Source: Corynebacterium guangdongense (GTDB lineage: Bacteria > Actinomycetota > Actinomycetes > Mycobacteriales > Mycobacteriaceae). Taken from it: a DNA stretch of 64,000 nt. The notes below the pieces were generated by a model. It did not search any database. It was not told where the DNA came from and was given only the letters and a program-made list of their open reading frames with translations. Below, in pieces: positions 1-8,406 of the stretch (its first letter is position 1; every line of letters begins with the position of its first letter). The stretch is taken from positions 2,294,001 through 2,358,000 of the forward strand of contig NZ_CP047654.1 of the NCBI RefSeq assembly GCF_030408915.1. Direction: 5' to 3'. Made by a program: the position numbers and the translations under genes.

Positions 1-40
1 CGGGAGCAGCTGTTTGCGCGCTAGCGCCGACGTGCGCGGC

Positions 41-133
41 CAAGACCCAGGGTGACAACCCCCGGGTGAGTACTGACCCTGGGTTTTGCGGGTGAGAAAG
101 CGACTCACCCGGGGGTTGTCACCCTGGGTCTTG
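41..133. repeat. Perfect 31-bp inverted repeat with 31-nt spacer
   Basis: Bases 41-71 are the exact reverse complement of 103-133. The 31-nt spacer (72-102) itself carries a near copy of the outer end of the right arm (ACCCTGGG, then TTTTG instead of TCTTG) and a CGGGTGAG block like the inner end of the left arm. A DnaA-box-like TTATCCACA follows at 159-167. In RNA this would form a very long hairpin, but no T-run follows either arm, so it is not a typical intrinsic terminator. It could be a repetitive extragenic palindrome or a small mobile-element remnant; the sequence alone does not decide. Confidence 0.9.
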
Positions 134-219
134 TGGATATCCATGCCGCCGGGGCGAGTTATCCACACGATTGCCGGAGGCCGCAGCTCAGGCGGGCGGA
201 ACCCGAGACGATCAGAGGC

Positions 220-1107
220 GTGACACTTCCGGAACTCATTGAGCTACGACGCGCTCCTCTCGGGGATCGTCGCCTCCGCGATCAGCTCGCCAGCGACTCA
301 CTGGTCCTCCTGACGCCTGAAATCGCCGTCGACCGCGACGCCTACCGGCAGCTGCCGCCCTGGGATCGCACGCTTCTGCGCGCCCGGGCCGTCGGGACGG
401 CCGCCAGCTCGGCGGTGCTCACCGGCAAAGCGGCGGCCCGGCTGTCGGGAGTGGCGGTGCGGGGCTGGGACGAACCGATCGCCCTGGCCTATCCCTCGGG
501 CAGCCCGCCCCCGGCGAAGGATCGCCGAGCGGGAATCGCCTATCTGAACACCGCCATCCCCGAGCACGAGATTCGCCTGGTCGCCGGCGTCCGGGTCGCC
601 GTCCTGTCACGGTTCCTGCGCGACATCGCCCGGATTGACGGCCTGGTGGACACGGTGGTCGCCATCGATTCCATTCGGCGGCGTTACCCGGACACGGACG
701 AGGCATGGTTCTACCGCCGGTGCACCGACAACCGTCGTTTCCCCGGCGTCGCCACGCTCCGCGAGGTCATCCGCCTGTCCAGCGCGCTGGCGGAGAGCCC
801 GCTGGAGTCCGAGGCGCGGGTGCGGCTGCTTCAGGCGGACCTCGGCCCGGTGCGGGAGCAGGTGCAGATCGGCGACCACCGGGTGGACTTCCTCGTCGGC
901 GACGACGTCATCACCGAGGTCGACGGCGAGGTGAAGTACGACGGGGTGACCTTCAACCAGCCGGTCGACGCGGTGATCCGGGCCGAGCGACGCCGGGAGA
1001 AGGCCCTCCAGAACGCCGGCTACGTCGTTCTCCGGGTCGGTGCGGAGCATCTTCGGGAGGAGGGCGCCGGCCTGATTCAGCTGCTCCGGCAGGCGCGGCG
1101 CCGGTGA
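220..1107 (+). CDS. Hypothetical protein with Vsr/DUF559-like nuclease-fold C-terminus
   Basis: About 295 residues from a GTG start at 220; an upstream in-frame ATG at 133 would overlap the inverted repeat and adds only a low-complexity N-terminus. The N-terminal two thirds look like the actinobacterial AbiEi-like plus DUF559 architecture, with a basic region around residues 40-80. The C-terminal part has the PD-(D/E)XK pattern: E near 197-199, D223 in a VDF strand, then E233-x-D235-x-E237 and K239. Such proteins are common in actinobacteria and their role is generally unknown. It converges on nrdG, leaving 5 bp between the stop codons. The nuclease fold is inferred from the residue pattern and activity is not established. 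Confidence 0.75.
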   Translation: MTLPELIELRRAPLGDRRLRDQLASDSLVLLTPEIAVDRDAYRQLPPWDRTLLRARAVGTAASSAVLTGKAAARLSGVAVRGWDEPIALAYPSGSPPPAKDRRAGIAYLNTAIPEHEIRLVAGVRVAVLSRFLRDIARIDGLVDTVVAIDSIRRRYPDTDEAWFYRRCTDNRRFPGVATLREVIRLSSALAESPLESEARVRLLQADLGPVREQVQIGDHRVDFLVGDDVITEVDGEVKYDGVTFNQPVDAVIRAERRREKALQNAGYVVLRVGAEHLREEGAGLIQLLRQARRR

Positions 1108-1112
1108 AGGCC

Positions 1113-1712
1113 TCAGACGAGGGTGGCCACCTCGTATTTCACCGGCGCGCCGGCCACCAGCGAGACGGGAACGTCGATGAGGCGCTGGTTGGCGGAGCCG
1201 GCGAAGGGCTTGAGGTTGCCTTCGTCGCGCTCCTCCTGGATGAACTGCCCGTCGATGAGGACGTCGAGGGATTCGAGCAAGGAGCGGCGCTCGTCGCCGA
1301 AGAGGCGCAGAATCTCCCAGGTGTAGCCGGAGTACGACCAGACCGTCTTGCCGGGCAGTTCCTCACGGATGCGGCGAACCAGCGGCAGCAGCCACCTGGC
1401 GGACAGGAAGGGTTCGCCGCCGACGAGGGTCAGGCCCGCGACGTGGGGGTTGGCCAGGTCGCGCAGGATGCGCTCCTCCAGCTCGGCCGTGTACGGGTTT
1501 CCGTAACCCTTCTTCTGGGCGGCCTTGTTGTAGCAGCCCAGGCAGTTGAAGGGGCAGTAGCTGACGTAGAGCGAGCAGCGCAGCCCCTCCCCGTCCAGGG
1601 CCTGGAAGGGTTTGTAGTCGGCGACGCGGAACTCGTCGGTCTGCTCCCACGTCCGGGAGCGCTCATCCATGGCCTCGATGCGGGAACGTCGGGCGTCGGA
1701 AAGCTCAGACAT
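1113..1712 (-). CDS. nrdG: Anaerobic ribonucleotide reductase activating protein NrdG
   Basis: 199-residue radical-SAM enzyme that installs the glycyl radical on NrdD under anoxic conditions. The iron-sulfur motif is visible as C53-x3-C57-x2-C60, followed by the glycine-rich SAM-binding stretch TLVGGEPF near residue 95-102. Length is slightly above the usual 150-180 because of an N-terminal extension of about 25 residues. The start at 1712 overlaps the end of nrdD by 8 bp, so the two are translationally coupled. The pair gives oxygen-independent deoxynucleotide synthesis, unusual beside the class Ib genes found later in the window. Confidence 0.93.
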   Translation of the reverse strand: MSELSDARRSRIEAMDERSRTWEQTDEFRVADYKPFQALDGEGLRCSLYVSYCPFNCLGCYNKAAQKKGYGNPYTAELEERILRDLANPHVAGLTLVGGEPFLSARWLLPLVRRIREELPGKTVWSYSGYTWEILRLFGDERRSLLESLDVLIDGQFIQEERDEGNLKPFAGSANQRLIDVPVSLVAGAPVKYEVATLV

Positions 1713-3882
1713 GCTTCACCCGGGAAGCGATCTCGGTCTGCTTGCCTGCGACGACCGGGCGCTTCATCGGGGCGCCGAGGTAGCCGCAGAGGCGCCGGGT
1801 GACGGAGGCCTTGTCCTCGTCGCGGTTGCCGCAGGAGGGGCAGACGTAGCCCTCGGCGTCACAGGAGAACTCGCCCTCGAAATCGCAGACGAAGCAGGAA
1901 TCGACCGGGGAGTTGATGCCGAAGTAGCCGACGTGCTCGTAGGCCTCGTCCCAGATCGCCTCGAAGGCGACCGGGTTGGCCAGCAGGTTCGGGGCCTCGA
2001 CGTAGTACATGAAGCCGCCCGGGGTCAGGCGCATGTACTCGGCCTCGAAGTGGATCTTCGCCAGCGGGTTGGTGTCCAGGTAGCTCGGGAAGTGGAAGGA
2101 GTTCTCGTAGTACTCGCGGTCGTTGACGCCTTCGATGGTGCCGAAGCGGGCGCGGTCGAGCTCGGCGAAACGGTCGCAGAGGCTTTCCGACGGCGTCGAG
2201 TACACCGACATGCGGGCGTTGAAGCCCTCCTGGGCGGCGTCAACGCGGCGGTTCATGTGTTCGAGGAATTCCTGCGACAGGGCGCGCAGCCGCTCGTCCT
2301 CGTGCCAGTCGACGTTGCCGGTCAGGGCCACCATCGCGTTGTGGATGCCGATGTAGCCGAGGCTGATCGAGGAGCGCTTGTAGTTGTCGCCGGTGTAGAA
2401 GTCACGGACGCTCTTCTTGCCGGTGGGGTCGCCCATGCCGCCCTGCGTGTACATGACCGGCGCGTTCTCCAGGTCGGCGGAGAGGATGACCTCCTCGCGG
2501 AGCTTCAGTGCCTTGAGGGCGAGGTCGATGGCCTCGTCGAGGCCGGCGAAGAAGTCCTCGACGGAGCCCTCGGCGGCGGTGGCGATGCGCGGCAGGTTCA
2601 GGGAGACGACGCCGAGGTTGTTCCGGCCGAGCAGCTCGTACTCGCCCTCGGCGTTCTTCCACGGGTGCAGGAAGGAGCGGCAGCCCATCGGGGTGATCAG
2701 CTGGCCGTCCTTGGATTCACGGATGCGCGGGACGGAGATCAGATCCGGGTAGATGCGCTTCATGGAGCAACGCATGGCGGCCTGCTTGATGTCGTAGTTC
2801 GGATCCCCCGGGGCGTGGTTGACCCCCTCGTCGACGAAGAAGAGGATCTTCGGGAAGATCGCGGTCTCGCCGCTCATGCCCCTCTCGCGCACGGCGAGGA
2901 TCGCCTTCTGGATCTCGCGGGCGCACCAGGAGGTGCCCATGCCCAGGGACACGGAGGTGAAGGGGGTCTGGGCGGCGGCCGTGGTCAGGGTGTTGACCTG
3001 GTACTCAAAGGCCTGCATCGCGTCGTAGATGTCCTTGACGGTCTTCTTCCTCGCGTGGTGGGCGACGGCCTCGACGTCGTCGAGGACCTCGGCGTAGAGT
3101 TTCCGGTTCTTCTCCAGCGTCATCTCGGCGTAGGGCTCGAGCAGCCTGTCGATCTCATGGATGGAGATGCCGCCGTACTGCTCCCCGGAGATGGCGCCGA
3201 GGAGCTGGACGAGCAGGGTCGCGGCGACGCCGATGGAGCGCGGCGGTTCGATGCGGGCGTTGCCGAGGATGAAGCCGTTGGCCAGCATGTACCCGAAGTT
3301 GGGCAGGGAGCAGTTCGGCATCGCCTCGAACGGGGAACGGTCCAGGTCGTGGACGTGGATGAGGCCCTTGATGTGGGCGCGGCGCACGTCGGTCGGCAGC
3401 AGCTGCAGGCCCTTGGCCTTGACGATGGCGCCGGCCATGATCTCGCGCTGGGTGGTGAAGGTGCGGGAGTCCTTGTTGCCGTTTTCGGCGAGGACCTTGG
3501 GGTCCTTGTCGGTGACGCGGGACAGCGCGTGGGCGGGATCCACGGAGCGGGCGATCAGCGCGTCCTGGACGCCCTTGTACTCGCGGAAGGCCGCGAGGAC
3601 GGCCGGCGACTCGGCCAGTGCGTCCTGGACCAGGTCGAAGAGTTCGTGGGAGTGGATGCGGCCCAGCGCGGCCGCCCGCTCGGTGATGCCATGGACGAGG
3701 TCGGCCTTGGGGGCATGGAAGTCGACGTTGAAGACGCGCTCGGCGGAGTTCAGGTCGTTGAGGAGCTTGCGCGGCCGGTAGGCGACCTCGCGGCCGTCCT
3801 TCTTGACCACCCGGACGGTGGCTGCGAGGACGTCGGTCTCGGGGTGCAGGGCGACGAGGTGGCCGGTGGTTGCTGCGGTCAT
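1705..3882 (-). CDS. nrdD: Anaerobic ribonucleoside-triphosphate reductase NrdD (class III)
   Basis: 725 residues, full length for the family. It reduces ribonucleoside triphosphates in the cytoplasm using a glycyl radical. Residues about 20-110 form an ATP-cone (VVKKDGREVAYRPRKL). Near the C-terminus are the zinc cysteines C663-x2-C666 and C681-x2-C684, then C699-G700-YLG, where G700 is the expected radical glycine. All key elements are intact. The start is supported by a Shine-Dalgarno TAAGGAG just upstream (3891-3897 on the plus strand). It is first of a two-gene unit with nrdG. A palindromic NrdR-like box lies about 120 bp upstream. Confidence 0.95.
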   Translation of the reverse strand: MTAATTGHLVALHPETDVLAATVRVVKKDGREVAYRPRKLLNDLNSAERVFNVDFHAPKADLVHGITERAAALGRIHSHELFDLVQDALAESPAVLAAFREYKGVQDALIARSVDPAHALSRVTDKDPKVLAENGNKDSRTFTTQREIMAGAIVKAKGLQLLPTDVRRAHIKGLIHVHDLDRSPFEAMPNCSLPNFGYMLANGFILGNARIEPPRSIGVAATLLVQLLGAISGEQYGGISIHEIDRLLEPYAEMTLEKNRKLYAEVLDDVEAVAHHARKKTVKDIYDAMQAFEYQVNTLTTAAAQTPFTSVSLGMGTSWCAREIQKAILAVRERGMSGETAIFPKILFFVDEGVNHAPGDPNYDIKQAAMRCSMKRIYPDLISVPRIRESKDGQLITPMGCRSFLHPWKNAEGEYELLGRNNLGVVSLNLPRIATAAEGSVEDFFAGLDEAIDLALKALKLREEVILSADLENAPVMYTQGGMGDPTGKKSVRDFYTGDNYKRSSISLGYIGIHNAMVALTGNVDWHEDERLRALSQEFLEHMNRRVDAAQEGFNARMSVYSTPSESLCDRFAELDRARFGTIEGVNDREYYENSFHFPSYLDTNPLAKIHFEAEYMRLTPGGFMYYVEAPNLLANPVAFEAIWDEAYEHVGYFGINSPVDSCFVCDFEGEFSCDAEGYVCPSCGNRDEDKASVTRRLCGYLGAPMKRPVVAGKQTEIASRVKHV

Positions 3883-4001
3883 GCGAGAAACTCCTTAGGG
3901 CTGAAGACTTAAGACGCGAGAATTACACTGCTGTTATCTCACTAATTCACGAAGCCTATCTGATTTGCCAACACGGCACCCTGGTGACGACCGCCACAAA
4001 A

Positions 4002-4015
4002 CACTACATGTAGTG
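4002..4015. promoter_or_regulatory. Candidate NrdR box upstream of nrdD
   Basis: Perfect 14-bp palindrome CACTACATGTAGTG between divergent nrdD and orn. It resembles the NrdR consensus (ACACWATATATWGTGT), and 12 of its central bases recur in front of nrdH at 47408-47419. It is about 120 bp from the nrdD start, and also 130 bp upstream of orn. One box only; NrdR commonly binds two, and a second was not found. Confidence 0.7.
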
Positions 4016-4144
4016 CCAATGGAAGAAATTGACTACCCGATGTCGTGCCGCGAGCCATCCCCCACAGCCGGCGATGTAGCCGTGTCTACCGGCTCCGATA
4101 GGGTTACTTTCATCAATCCCCGCCTACCCAGAAGGACCCACAAA

Positions 4145-4780
4145 ATGAGTTCCCCGATTCCCGCCAAGGACGACCGCCTGGTCTGGGTCGACCTGGAAAT
4201 GACCGGCCTGGACACCGACCGGCACGTCATCGTCGAGGTCGCCGCGCTCGTCACCGACGCCGAACTCAACATCCTCGGCGACGGCGTGGACATGGTCGTC
4301 CACGCCACCGAGGAACAGCTCGCCGAGATGGATGACGTCGTCGTCAAGATGCACGCCGACAGCGGCCTCGACACGGAAATCCGCGCCTCCGCCACCACCA
4401 TCGAGGAGGCCGAGGACGCCGTGCTCGCACTCATCGAGGAGCACTGCAGCCCGGAGCACCCGGCCCCGCTGGCCGGCAACTCCATCGCCACCGACCGCGC
4501 CTTCATCCACAAGTACATGCCCCGGCTCGACGCCGCCCTCCACTACCGCATGGTCGACGTCTCCTCCGTCAAGGAGCTGGCCCGCCGCTGGTTCCCGAGG
4601 GCCTACTACCAGCAGCCGGCCAAGGGCATGTCCCACCGCGCGCTGGCCGACATCGTCGAATCCATCCGCGAGCTGGAGTACTACCGCCGCTCCGTGTTCG
4701 TCGGGATGCCCGGCCCCACCACTGAGGAGGCGCGGCAGGCCGCCGCCGACGCCATCGCCTCCTACGAGCGCCACCTCTAG
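4145..4780 (+). CDS. orn: Oligoribonuclease
   Basis: 211 residues, a DEDDh 3'-5' exonuclease that degrades very short RNA (nanoRNA, pGpG) to mononucleotides. The first catalytic motif is D16-L-E18 in [10 protein letters not shown], and the C-terminal motif appears around [14 protein letters not shown] with the usual His and Asp. The open frame extends 60 codons further upstream, but ATG 4145 is chosen because it has GAAGGA nine bases before it, gives the conserved N-terminus, and the extension would run through the NrdR palindrome. It is followed 70 bp later by tRNA-His, a common actinobacterial arrangement. Confidence 0.95.
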   Translation: MSSPIPAKDDRLVWVDLEMTGLDTDRHVIVEVAALVTDAELNILGDGVDMVVHATEEQLAEMDDVVVKMHADSGLDTEIRASATTIEEAEDAVLALIEEHCSPEHPAPLAGNSIATDRAFIHKYMPRLDAALHYRMVDVSSVKELARRWFPRAYYQQPAKGMSHRALADIVESIRELEYYRRSVFVGMPGPTTEEARQAAADAIASYERHL

Positions 4781-4850
4781 CCCCATGAGCAGCGGTTTTT
4801 GCGTTTTAAGTCGCCTGGGCTAATGTTAATCCCGCTGCGCAAGCGGCAAT

Positions 4851-4924
4851 GGTGGCTGTAGTTCAGCTGGTAGAGCACCAGGTTGTGATCCTGGGTGTCG
4901 CGGGTTCGAGTCCCGTCAGCCACC
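4851..4924 (+). tRNA. tRNA-His (GTG)
   Basis: Full cloverleaf: acceptor GTGGCTG pairs with CAGCCAC, anticodon loop TTGTGAT gives GTG, and the T loop GGTTCGAGTCC is intact. G at 4851 supplies the extra G-1 typical of tRNA-His, pairing with C4924. CCA is not encoded. Confidence 0.97.
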
Positions 4925-4932
4925 CCCAAGAA

Positions 4933-4969
4933 GACGAGGTCCGGGTTTACCCCGGACCTCGTCACTTTT
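4933..4969 (+). terminator. Intrinsic terminator after tRNA-His
   Basis: A 13-bp perfect GC-rich stem (4933-4945 with 4951-4963), five-base loop, then ACTTTTC. It ends the tRNA transcript and may also stop the convergent gene at 5001. Confidence 0.9.
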
Positions 4970-5000
4970 CCCGGTCGGCCACGCTCTGGACGGCCATTGC

Positions 5001-5984
5001 CTAGTCGGCCAGGCCCGCCAGCAGCTCCTCCGAACGCGCCCGCCCGGCAGGATCGCTCATGCCGGCGGTGATGAGGACGTCGTCGGAACCCGTGTATGCG
5101 ACGATGCGTTTGAGCTCCTCCCGAACCTGGGCGGGCGTTCCGTGGACCGTCGCCTCCAGCCCCTCCCGGATCCGCTGCCGCTCCCGGCCGCTCAGGGGGC
5201 CATGGTCAATGTCCGCCACCCGGGCGAGGTGCTCGAAGGAACCGGTGCGCCGGGAGATCACCGTCGAGTGGATCTGCGGCAGGAGCAGATCCCGGGCGGC
5301 CTCCTCGGTGTCGGCGACCGCGAGGTCGAGCGAGACGATGACCTCCGGTTCGGGGGCGTTCGCGCTCGGGATGAAGCGTCGGCGGTACTGCTCGAGCCCC
5401 TCGTGCGTCCGCCCCTCCCCCGCCACCAGGGAGGGGCCGCCGACGATCACCCGCAGGCCCAGCTCGGCCGCGACGGAGAGCGAGCGGAACCCGGCCAGCA
5501 CCCAGAGGGGCGTCGCGCCGTCGTTCGCCGGGCGCGCGGTCACCGGCCCCTCCCCGCTGAGGAAGGCCATCAGCTCGGCGAGGTCGTCCGCGTAGCGCTT
5601 CTTCAGTTCCACGGGTTCCCCCTGCCTCAGGGCCCCGCGCACCGGACCGGTGAAACCGACGGAGTTGCCGACCCCGGCATCGACCCGTCCCGGAAACAGC
5701 GCCTCCAGGACCGCGATCTGCTCGGCCACGATCAGCGGCGGGTGGCTCGGCAGCATGATGCCGGCCGTGCCCACGCGGATGGTCTCCGTCGCCGCGCCCA
5801 CCGCCGCGGCCAACAGCGCCGGCTGGGAACCGGCGATACCGGGCACGGCGTGGTGTTCGGCGGTGAAGAAGCGGCCGAACCCGAGCTTCTCGACGTCCCG
5901 AGCGTGGGCCACCACCGACCTGAGGGTCTCGGACTCACTCTCACCGGCGAGGGAATGGGCACGATCAAGGACGGAGAAGCGCAT
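5001..5984 (-). CDS. Luciferase-like flavin-dependent oxidoreductase
   Basis: 327 residues, LLM-class (bacterial luciferase-like TIM barrel) monooxygenase/oxidoreductase of the MsnO8-type group. Family hallmarks are the N-terminal RFSVLDRA strand, the FFTAEHH motif near residue 40-45, and RVGTAGIMLPSHPP near 70-84. Cofactor is expected to be FMN or F420; substrate cannot be read from sequence. A TAGGCT box at 5991-5996 (minus strand) ends 6 nt before the ATG, so the transcript is probably leaderless. Neighbours are tRNA genes and give no functional hint. Confidence 0.88.
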   Translation of the reverse strand: MRFSVLDRAHSLAGESESETLRSVVAHARDVEKLGFGRFFTAEHHAVPGIAGSQPALLAAAVGAATETIRVGTAGIMLPSHPPLIVAEQIAVLEALFPGRVDAGVGNSVGFTGPVRGALRQGEPVELKKRYADDLAELMAFLSGEGPVTARPANDGATPLWVLAGFRSLSVAAELGLRVIVGGPSLVAGEGRTHEGLEQYRRRFIPSANAPEPEVIVSLDLAVADTEEAARDLLLPQIHSTVISRRTGSFEHLARVADIDHGPLSGRERQRIREGLEATVHGTPAQVREELKRIVAYTGSDDVLITAGMSDPAGRARSEELLAGLAD

Positions 5985-6112
5985 GCCCCCAGCCTACGTC
6001 CACCGACGGAAAGCAGCCATGACCTCACGATTTTACGTTTCTGTCACCTGTGGGTAATATTTTTACTCGTTGGAGCGGAGAGCACGGACTCCCCGTCGAC
6101 AACATGAGGTAC

Positions 6113-6185
6113 GCGCCATTAGCTCAATTGGTAGAGCATCTGACTCTTAATCAGAGGGTTCGGGGTTCGATTCCCTGATGGCGCA
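6113..6185 (+). tRNA. tRNA-Lys (CTT), copy 1
   Basis: Acceptor GCGCCAT pairs with ATGGCGC; anticodon loop ACTCTTAA gives CTT; discriminator A at 6185. CCA is not encoded. The body is identical to copy 2. Confidence 0.97.
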
Positions 6186-6191
6186 CAGCGC

Positions 6192-6231
6192 GACCCCTCG
6201 CCGGATGATTCTGGCGAGGGGTCTTCTCTTT
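6192..6231 (+). terminator. Terminator after tRNA-Lys copy 1
   Basis: Stem GACCCCTCGCC (6192-6202) pairs with 6213-6223, followed by TTCTCTTT. It separates the two tRNA copies, so each has its own transcription unit. Confidence 0.88.
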
Positions 6232-6340
6232 CCCGGATACCCGCCGGAACCAGCGTATTTTCTTTTTCTCCGGGCCATAGGTTAATGTTTCCTCCCGTTG
6301 CAACGGAGAGCACGGACTCCCCGTCGACAACATGAGGTAC

Positions 6341-6413
6341 GCGCCATTAGCTCAATTGGTAGAGCATCTGACTCTTAATCAGAGGGTTCGGGGTTCGATT
6401 CCCTGATGGCGCA
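6341..6413 (+). tRNA. tRNA-Lys (CTT), copy 2
   Basis: Identical to copy 1 over all 73 bases, including the CTT anticodon and unencoded CCA. Confidence 0.97.
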
Positions 6414-6422
6414 CAGCATGCG

Positions 6423-6460
6423 AGCACCCCGCTACTCCGGTAGCGGGGTGCTTCGCTTTC
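6423..6460 (+). terminator. Terminator after tRNA-Lys copy 2
   Basis: A 13-bp perfect stem (6423-6435 with 6440-6452), four-base loop, then a T-rich tail TCGCTTTC. It lies 13 bp before the stop of the convergent lipoprotein gene. Confidence 0.88.
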
Positions 6461-6472
6461 GGGCGGTCGCCC

Positions 6473-7135
6473 CTACCCCAGCTCCGCCGCCAGCTTGTCC
6501 GCCTGGTGGAGGAAAGCGTCCACGACGGCGTCTTCGTCTATCCCGGTGGCGCCGAGGTACACCCCGTGAGCGCCGAGGGGCAGGTGCGCGACGTAGCTGC
6601 GCGTCGGCCCCTCGGCGAGCGGGGCGTGGACGGTCACGACGTAGCCCTCCGCGCCCCGCTCACGTAAGGCCTCGGGCAGCTGCGCGAAGGCGTACTTGGT
6701 GAGAAGCTGCCGGTCGGTGACGGCCATCGGGCAGCTGGCCAGCACCTCCGAGTAGAGCGTCGCCGTGTCAATGGTGCGTTCCCCCCGCAGGGAGTAGAGC
6801 CCGAGGGCCAGCGTGTCGCCGGTTCCCTCGTAGAGGACGACGCTGGAGGCCTCCGGGGTGAAGGTCGTGTTCAGCACCGCGGCGATCGCGTCGCCGCAGG
6901 CGCCCGTGTCGGACAGCGGCACAAGGCCGACGCCGAGGGCGGTCTCCTGGCCGGTCGCCTCCAGCGGCCGTTCCGAGCTTTCCGGGGTGAAGGTGAGTTC
7001 TTCGGCGGTGAGCAGCAGCGGCGTCAGCTCCGGCGCCGAGAGCGGGTCCGCGGGCTGAGCCGCGGCGCACCCGGCCAGCAGCACGGACGCCGCCGCCAGC
7101 GTGAGCCGCGCCCGACAGCCACCCGCTCCACCCAT
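6473..7135 (-). CDS. Predicted lipoprotein of unknown function
   Basis: 220 residues from ATG 7135, preceded by AAGGTGGG. A longer frame exists, but this start puts a classic lipoprotein signal at the N-terminus: basic residues, a hydrophobic run LAAASVLLAG, then the lipobox cysteine in LLAGC. The mature part is acidic, has no recognised domain, and holds two further cysteines (in GACG and ASCP) that could form a disulfide outside the membrane. It is monocistronic, facing the tRNA-Lys pair and divergent from the LacI gene. Function is unknown. Confidence 0.75.
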   Translation of the reverse strand: MGGAGGCRARLTLAAASVLLAGCAAAQPADPLSAPELTPLLLTAEELTFTPESSERPLEATGQETALGVGLVPLSDTGACGDAIAAVLNTTFTPEASSVVLYEGTGDTLALGLYSLRGERTIDTATLYSEVLASCPMAVTDRQLLTKYAFAQLPEALRERGAEGYVVTVHAPLAEGPTRSYVAHLPLGAHGVYLGATGIDEDAVVDAFLHQADKLAAELG

Positions 7136-7268
7136 CGTCCCACCTTCACCCGGGCGCGGACGGCGGCGGTTCCGCCGGCCCGCCCCGGGACTCGATCTAC
7201 CGCTGACCCTATCAGCCGTGACCCCCGCCACGTGACGGTTCCCCGCGGCCCCTCCGGGACCCACCCGC

Positions 7269-7274
7269 TAGAAT
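7269..7274 (+). promoter_or_regulatory. -10 box of a leaderless promoter for the LacI gene
   Basis: TAGAAT ends 7 nt before ATG 7282, so transcription should begin at or next to the start codon. No clear -35 element is seen. Confidence 0.65.
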
Positions 7275-7281
7275 TGGTGCC

Positions 7282-8385
7282 ATGACCGCCCCCGACAACC
7301 CCGCCACGGCCGTTCCGGGGTCCGACGGGGAGCACGTGACGATCTACGACGTTGCCGAGGAGGCCGGGGTCTCCGCGTCCACCGTCTCCCGCGCGTTCTC
7401 CCGCCCCGACCGCGTGTCCTCCCGCACGGCCGAGCGGGTCCGGCAGGCCGCGGAGAGGCTCGGCTACCGCCGCGACCTGGACACCCGCCCCAAGCCCGCC
7501 ACCCGCACGAAGGCCCTGGGCATGATCATGGCCGACGTCACCAACCCCTTCTTCCAGGACGTGCTCCGGGGTGCGGAGCACGCCGCGCGCGTCCAGGACT
7601 ACGTCGTCCTCTCCGTCGACACCGCCGAGTCCGTGCCCCGCGCCCAGCGCGCGGCGGAGCGCCTGGTTCCGCTCGTCGACGCCCTGCTGCTCGTGTCCTC
7701 CCGGCTGTCCAACGGCGAGATCCAGAAGATCGCGCGCCAGTTGCCGACGGTGTCCATCAACCGTCCCGTGCACGGCGTGCCGAGCGTGCTGGTCGACAAC
7801 TACGCCGGCGCGATCAACGCCGCCGTCCACCTCCACGAGCAGGGCGCGCGCTCGGTGACCTACCTCGCCGGGCCGAACGACTCCTGGGCGGACGGCGTGC
7901 GCTGGCGCGGGCTTCTCGACGCGGTGGGCACCACCGACCCCCGTGAGGGTGACGCCGTGCTCACCCGGACGACGACGCTGCCGACGGGGACCCTGCGCAA
8001 GCTCGCCCGCATGCAGATGCGCCAGCTCCGGGTCGACGAACCCACGGTCCGTGGCGGCCGACGCGCCTTCGAGATCTGGCGGACGCATCCCACCGACGCC
8101 GTCCTCTGCTTCAACAACATGGTGGCGATCGGGTTCATGAACCAGGCGGAGACGGCCGGCGCCCACATCCCGGACGACATCCTCGTCGTGGCCTTCGACA
8201 ACACCGAACTCTCGGGCCTGGTCACCCCCGGCCTGACGACGGTCGCCGGGCCCTCCCGCTCCGTCGGGCGCGTGGCGGCGGCCAACGCGCTGGCGCTGGC
8301 CGAGGGGCTGCGCTCCCCGCTCACCAAACCTCGCGTGCTGCCGACGCGTCTGGTCCTGCGCGGCTCCTCCGTCCGCAGGGACTGA
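7282..8385 (+). CDS. LacI-family transcriptional regulator
   Basis: 367 residues, full length. The N-terminal helix-turn-helix is TIYDVAEEAGVSASTVSRAFSR-like (about residues 16-40) with the hinge helix following, and residues about 75-360 form the periplasmic-binding-protein-like effector domain. It is transcribed from a probable leaderless promoter and converges on the glutaminase gene. Its target is not shown. The uronate operon beginning at 9805 is the most likely candidate by proximity, with CAACTT repeats in front of uxaC as a possible operator, but glsA lies between them. Confidence 0.92.
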   Translation: MTAPDNPATAVPGSDGEHVTIYDVAEEAGVSASTVSRAFSRPDRVSSRTAERVRQAAERLGYRRDLDTRPKPATRTKALGMIMADVTNPFFQDVLRGAEHAARVQDYVVLSVDTAESVPRAQRAAERLVPLVDALLLVSSRLSNGEIQKIARQLPTVSINRPVHGVPSVLVDNYAGAINAAVHLHEQGARSVTYLAGPNDSWADGVRWRGLLDAVGTTDPREGDAVLTRTTTLPTGTLRKLARMQMRQLRVDEPTVRGGRRAFEIWRTHPTDAVLCFNNMVAIGFMNQAETAGAHIPDDILVVAFDNTELSGLVTPGLTTVAGPSRSVGRVAAANALALAEGLRSPLTKPRVLPTRLVLRGSSVRRD

Positions 8386-8406
8386 CCCGGCCTCAGGCTG
8401 CCGGCA

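Larger units (their letters stand above)
6069..6413 (+). repeat. Tandem duplication of a tRNA-Lys transcription unit (228-bp period)
   Basis: Segments 6069-6185 and 6297-6413 are near identical. Each contains about 44 bp of 5' flank plus the tRNA-Lys. The tRNA and the flank from GGAGAGCACGG onward are exact; a few mismatches occur further upstream, where the -10-like TAATAT/TTAATGT boxes lie. The intervening terminator is not repeated exactly after the second copy. Confidence 0.92.

Noticed and set aside
1669..3912. 747-codon open frame on the plus strand opposite nrdD
   Set aside because: It is the antisense shadow of nrdD/nrdG, with Val/Asp/Gly-rich low-complexity translation and no recognisable domain.
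3965..4144. 60-residue N-terminal extension of oligoribonuclease
   Set aside because: It runs through the NrdR palindrome and is absent from the family; a good ribosome site precedes ATG 4145.
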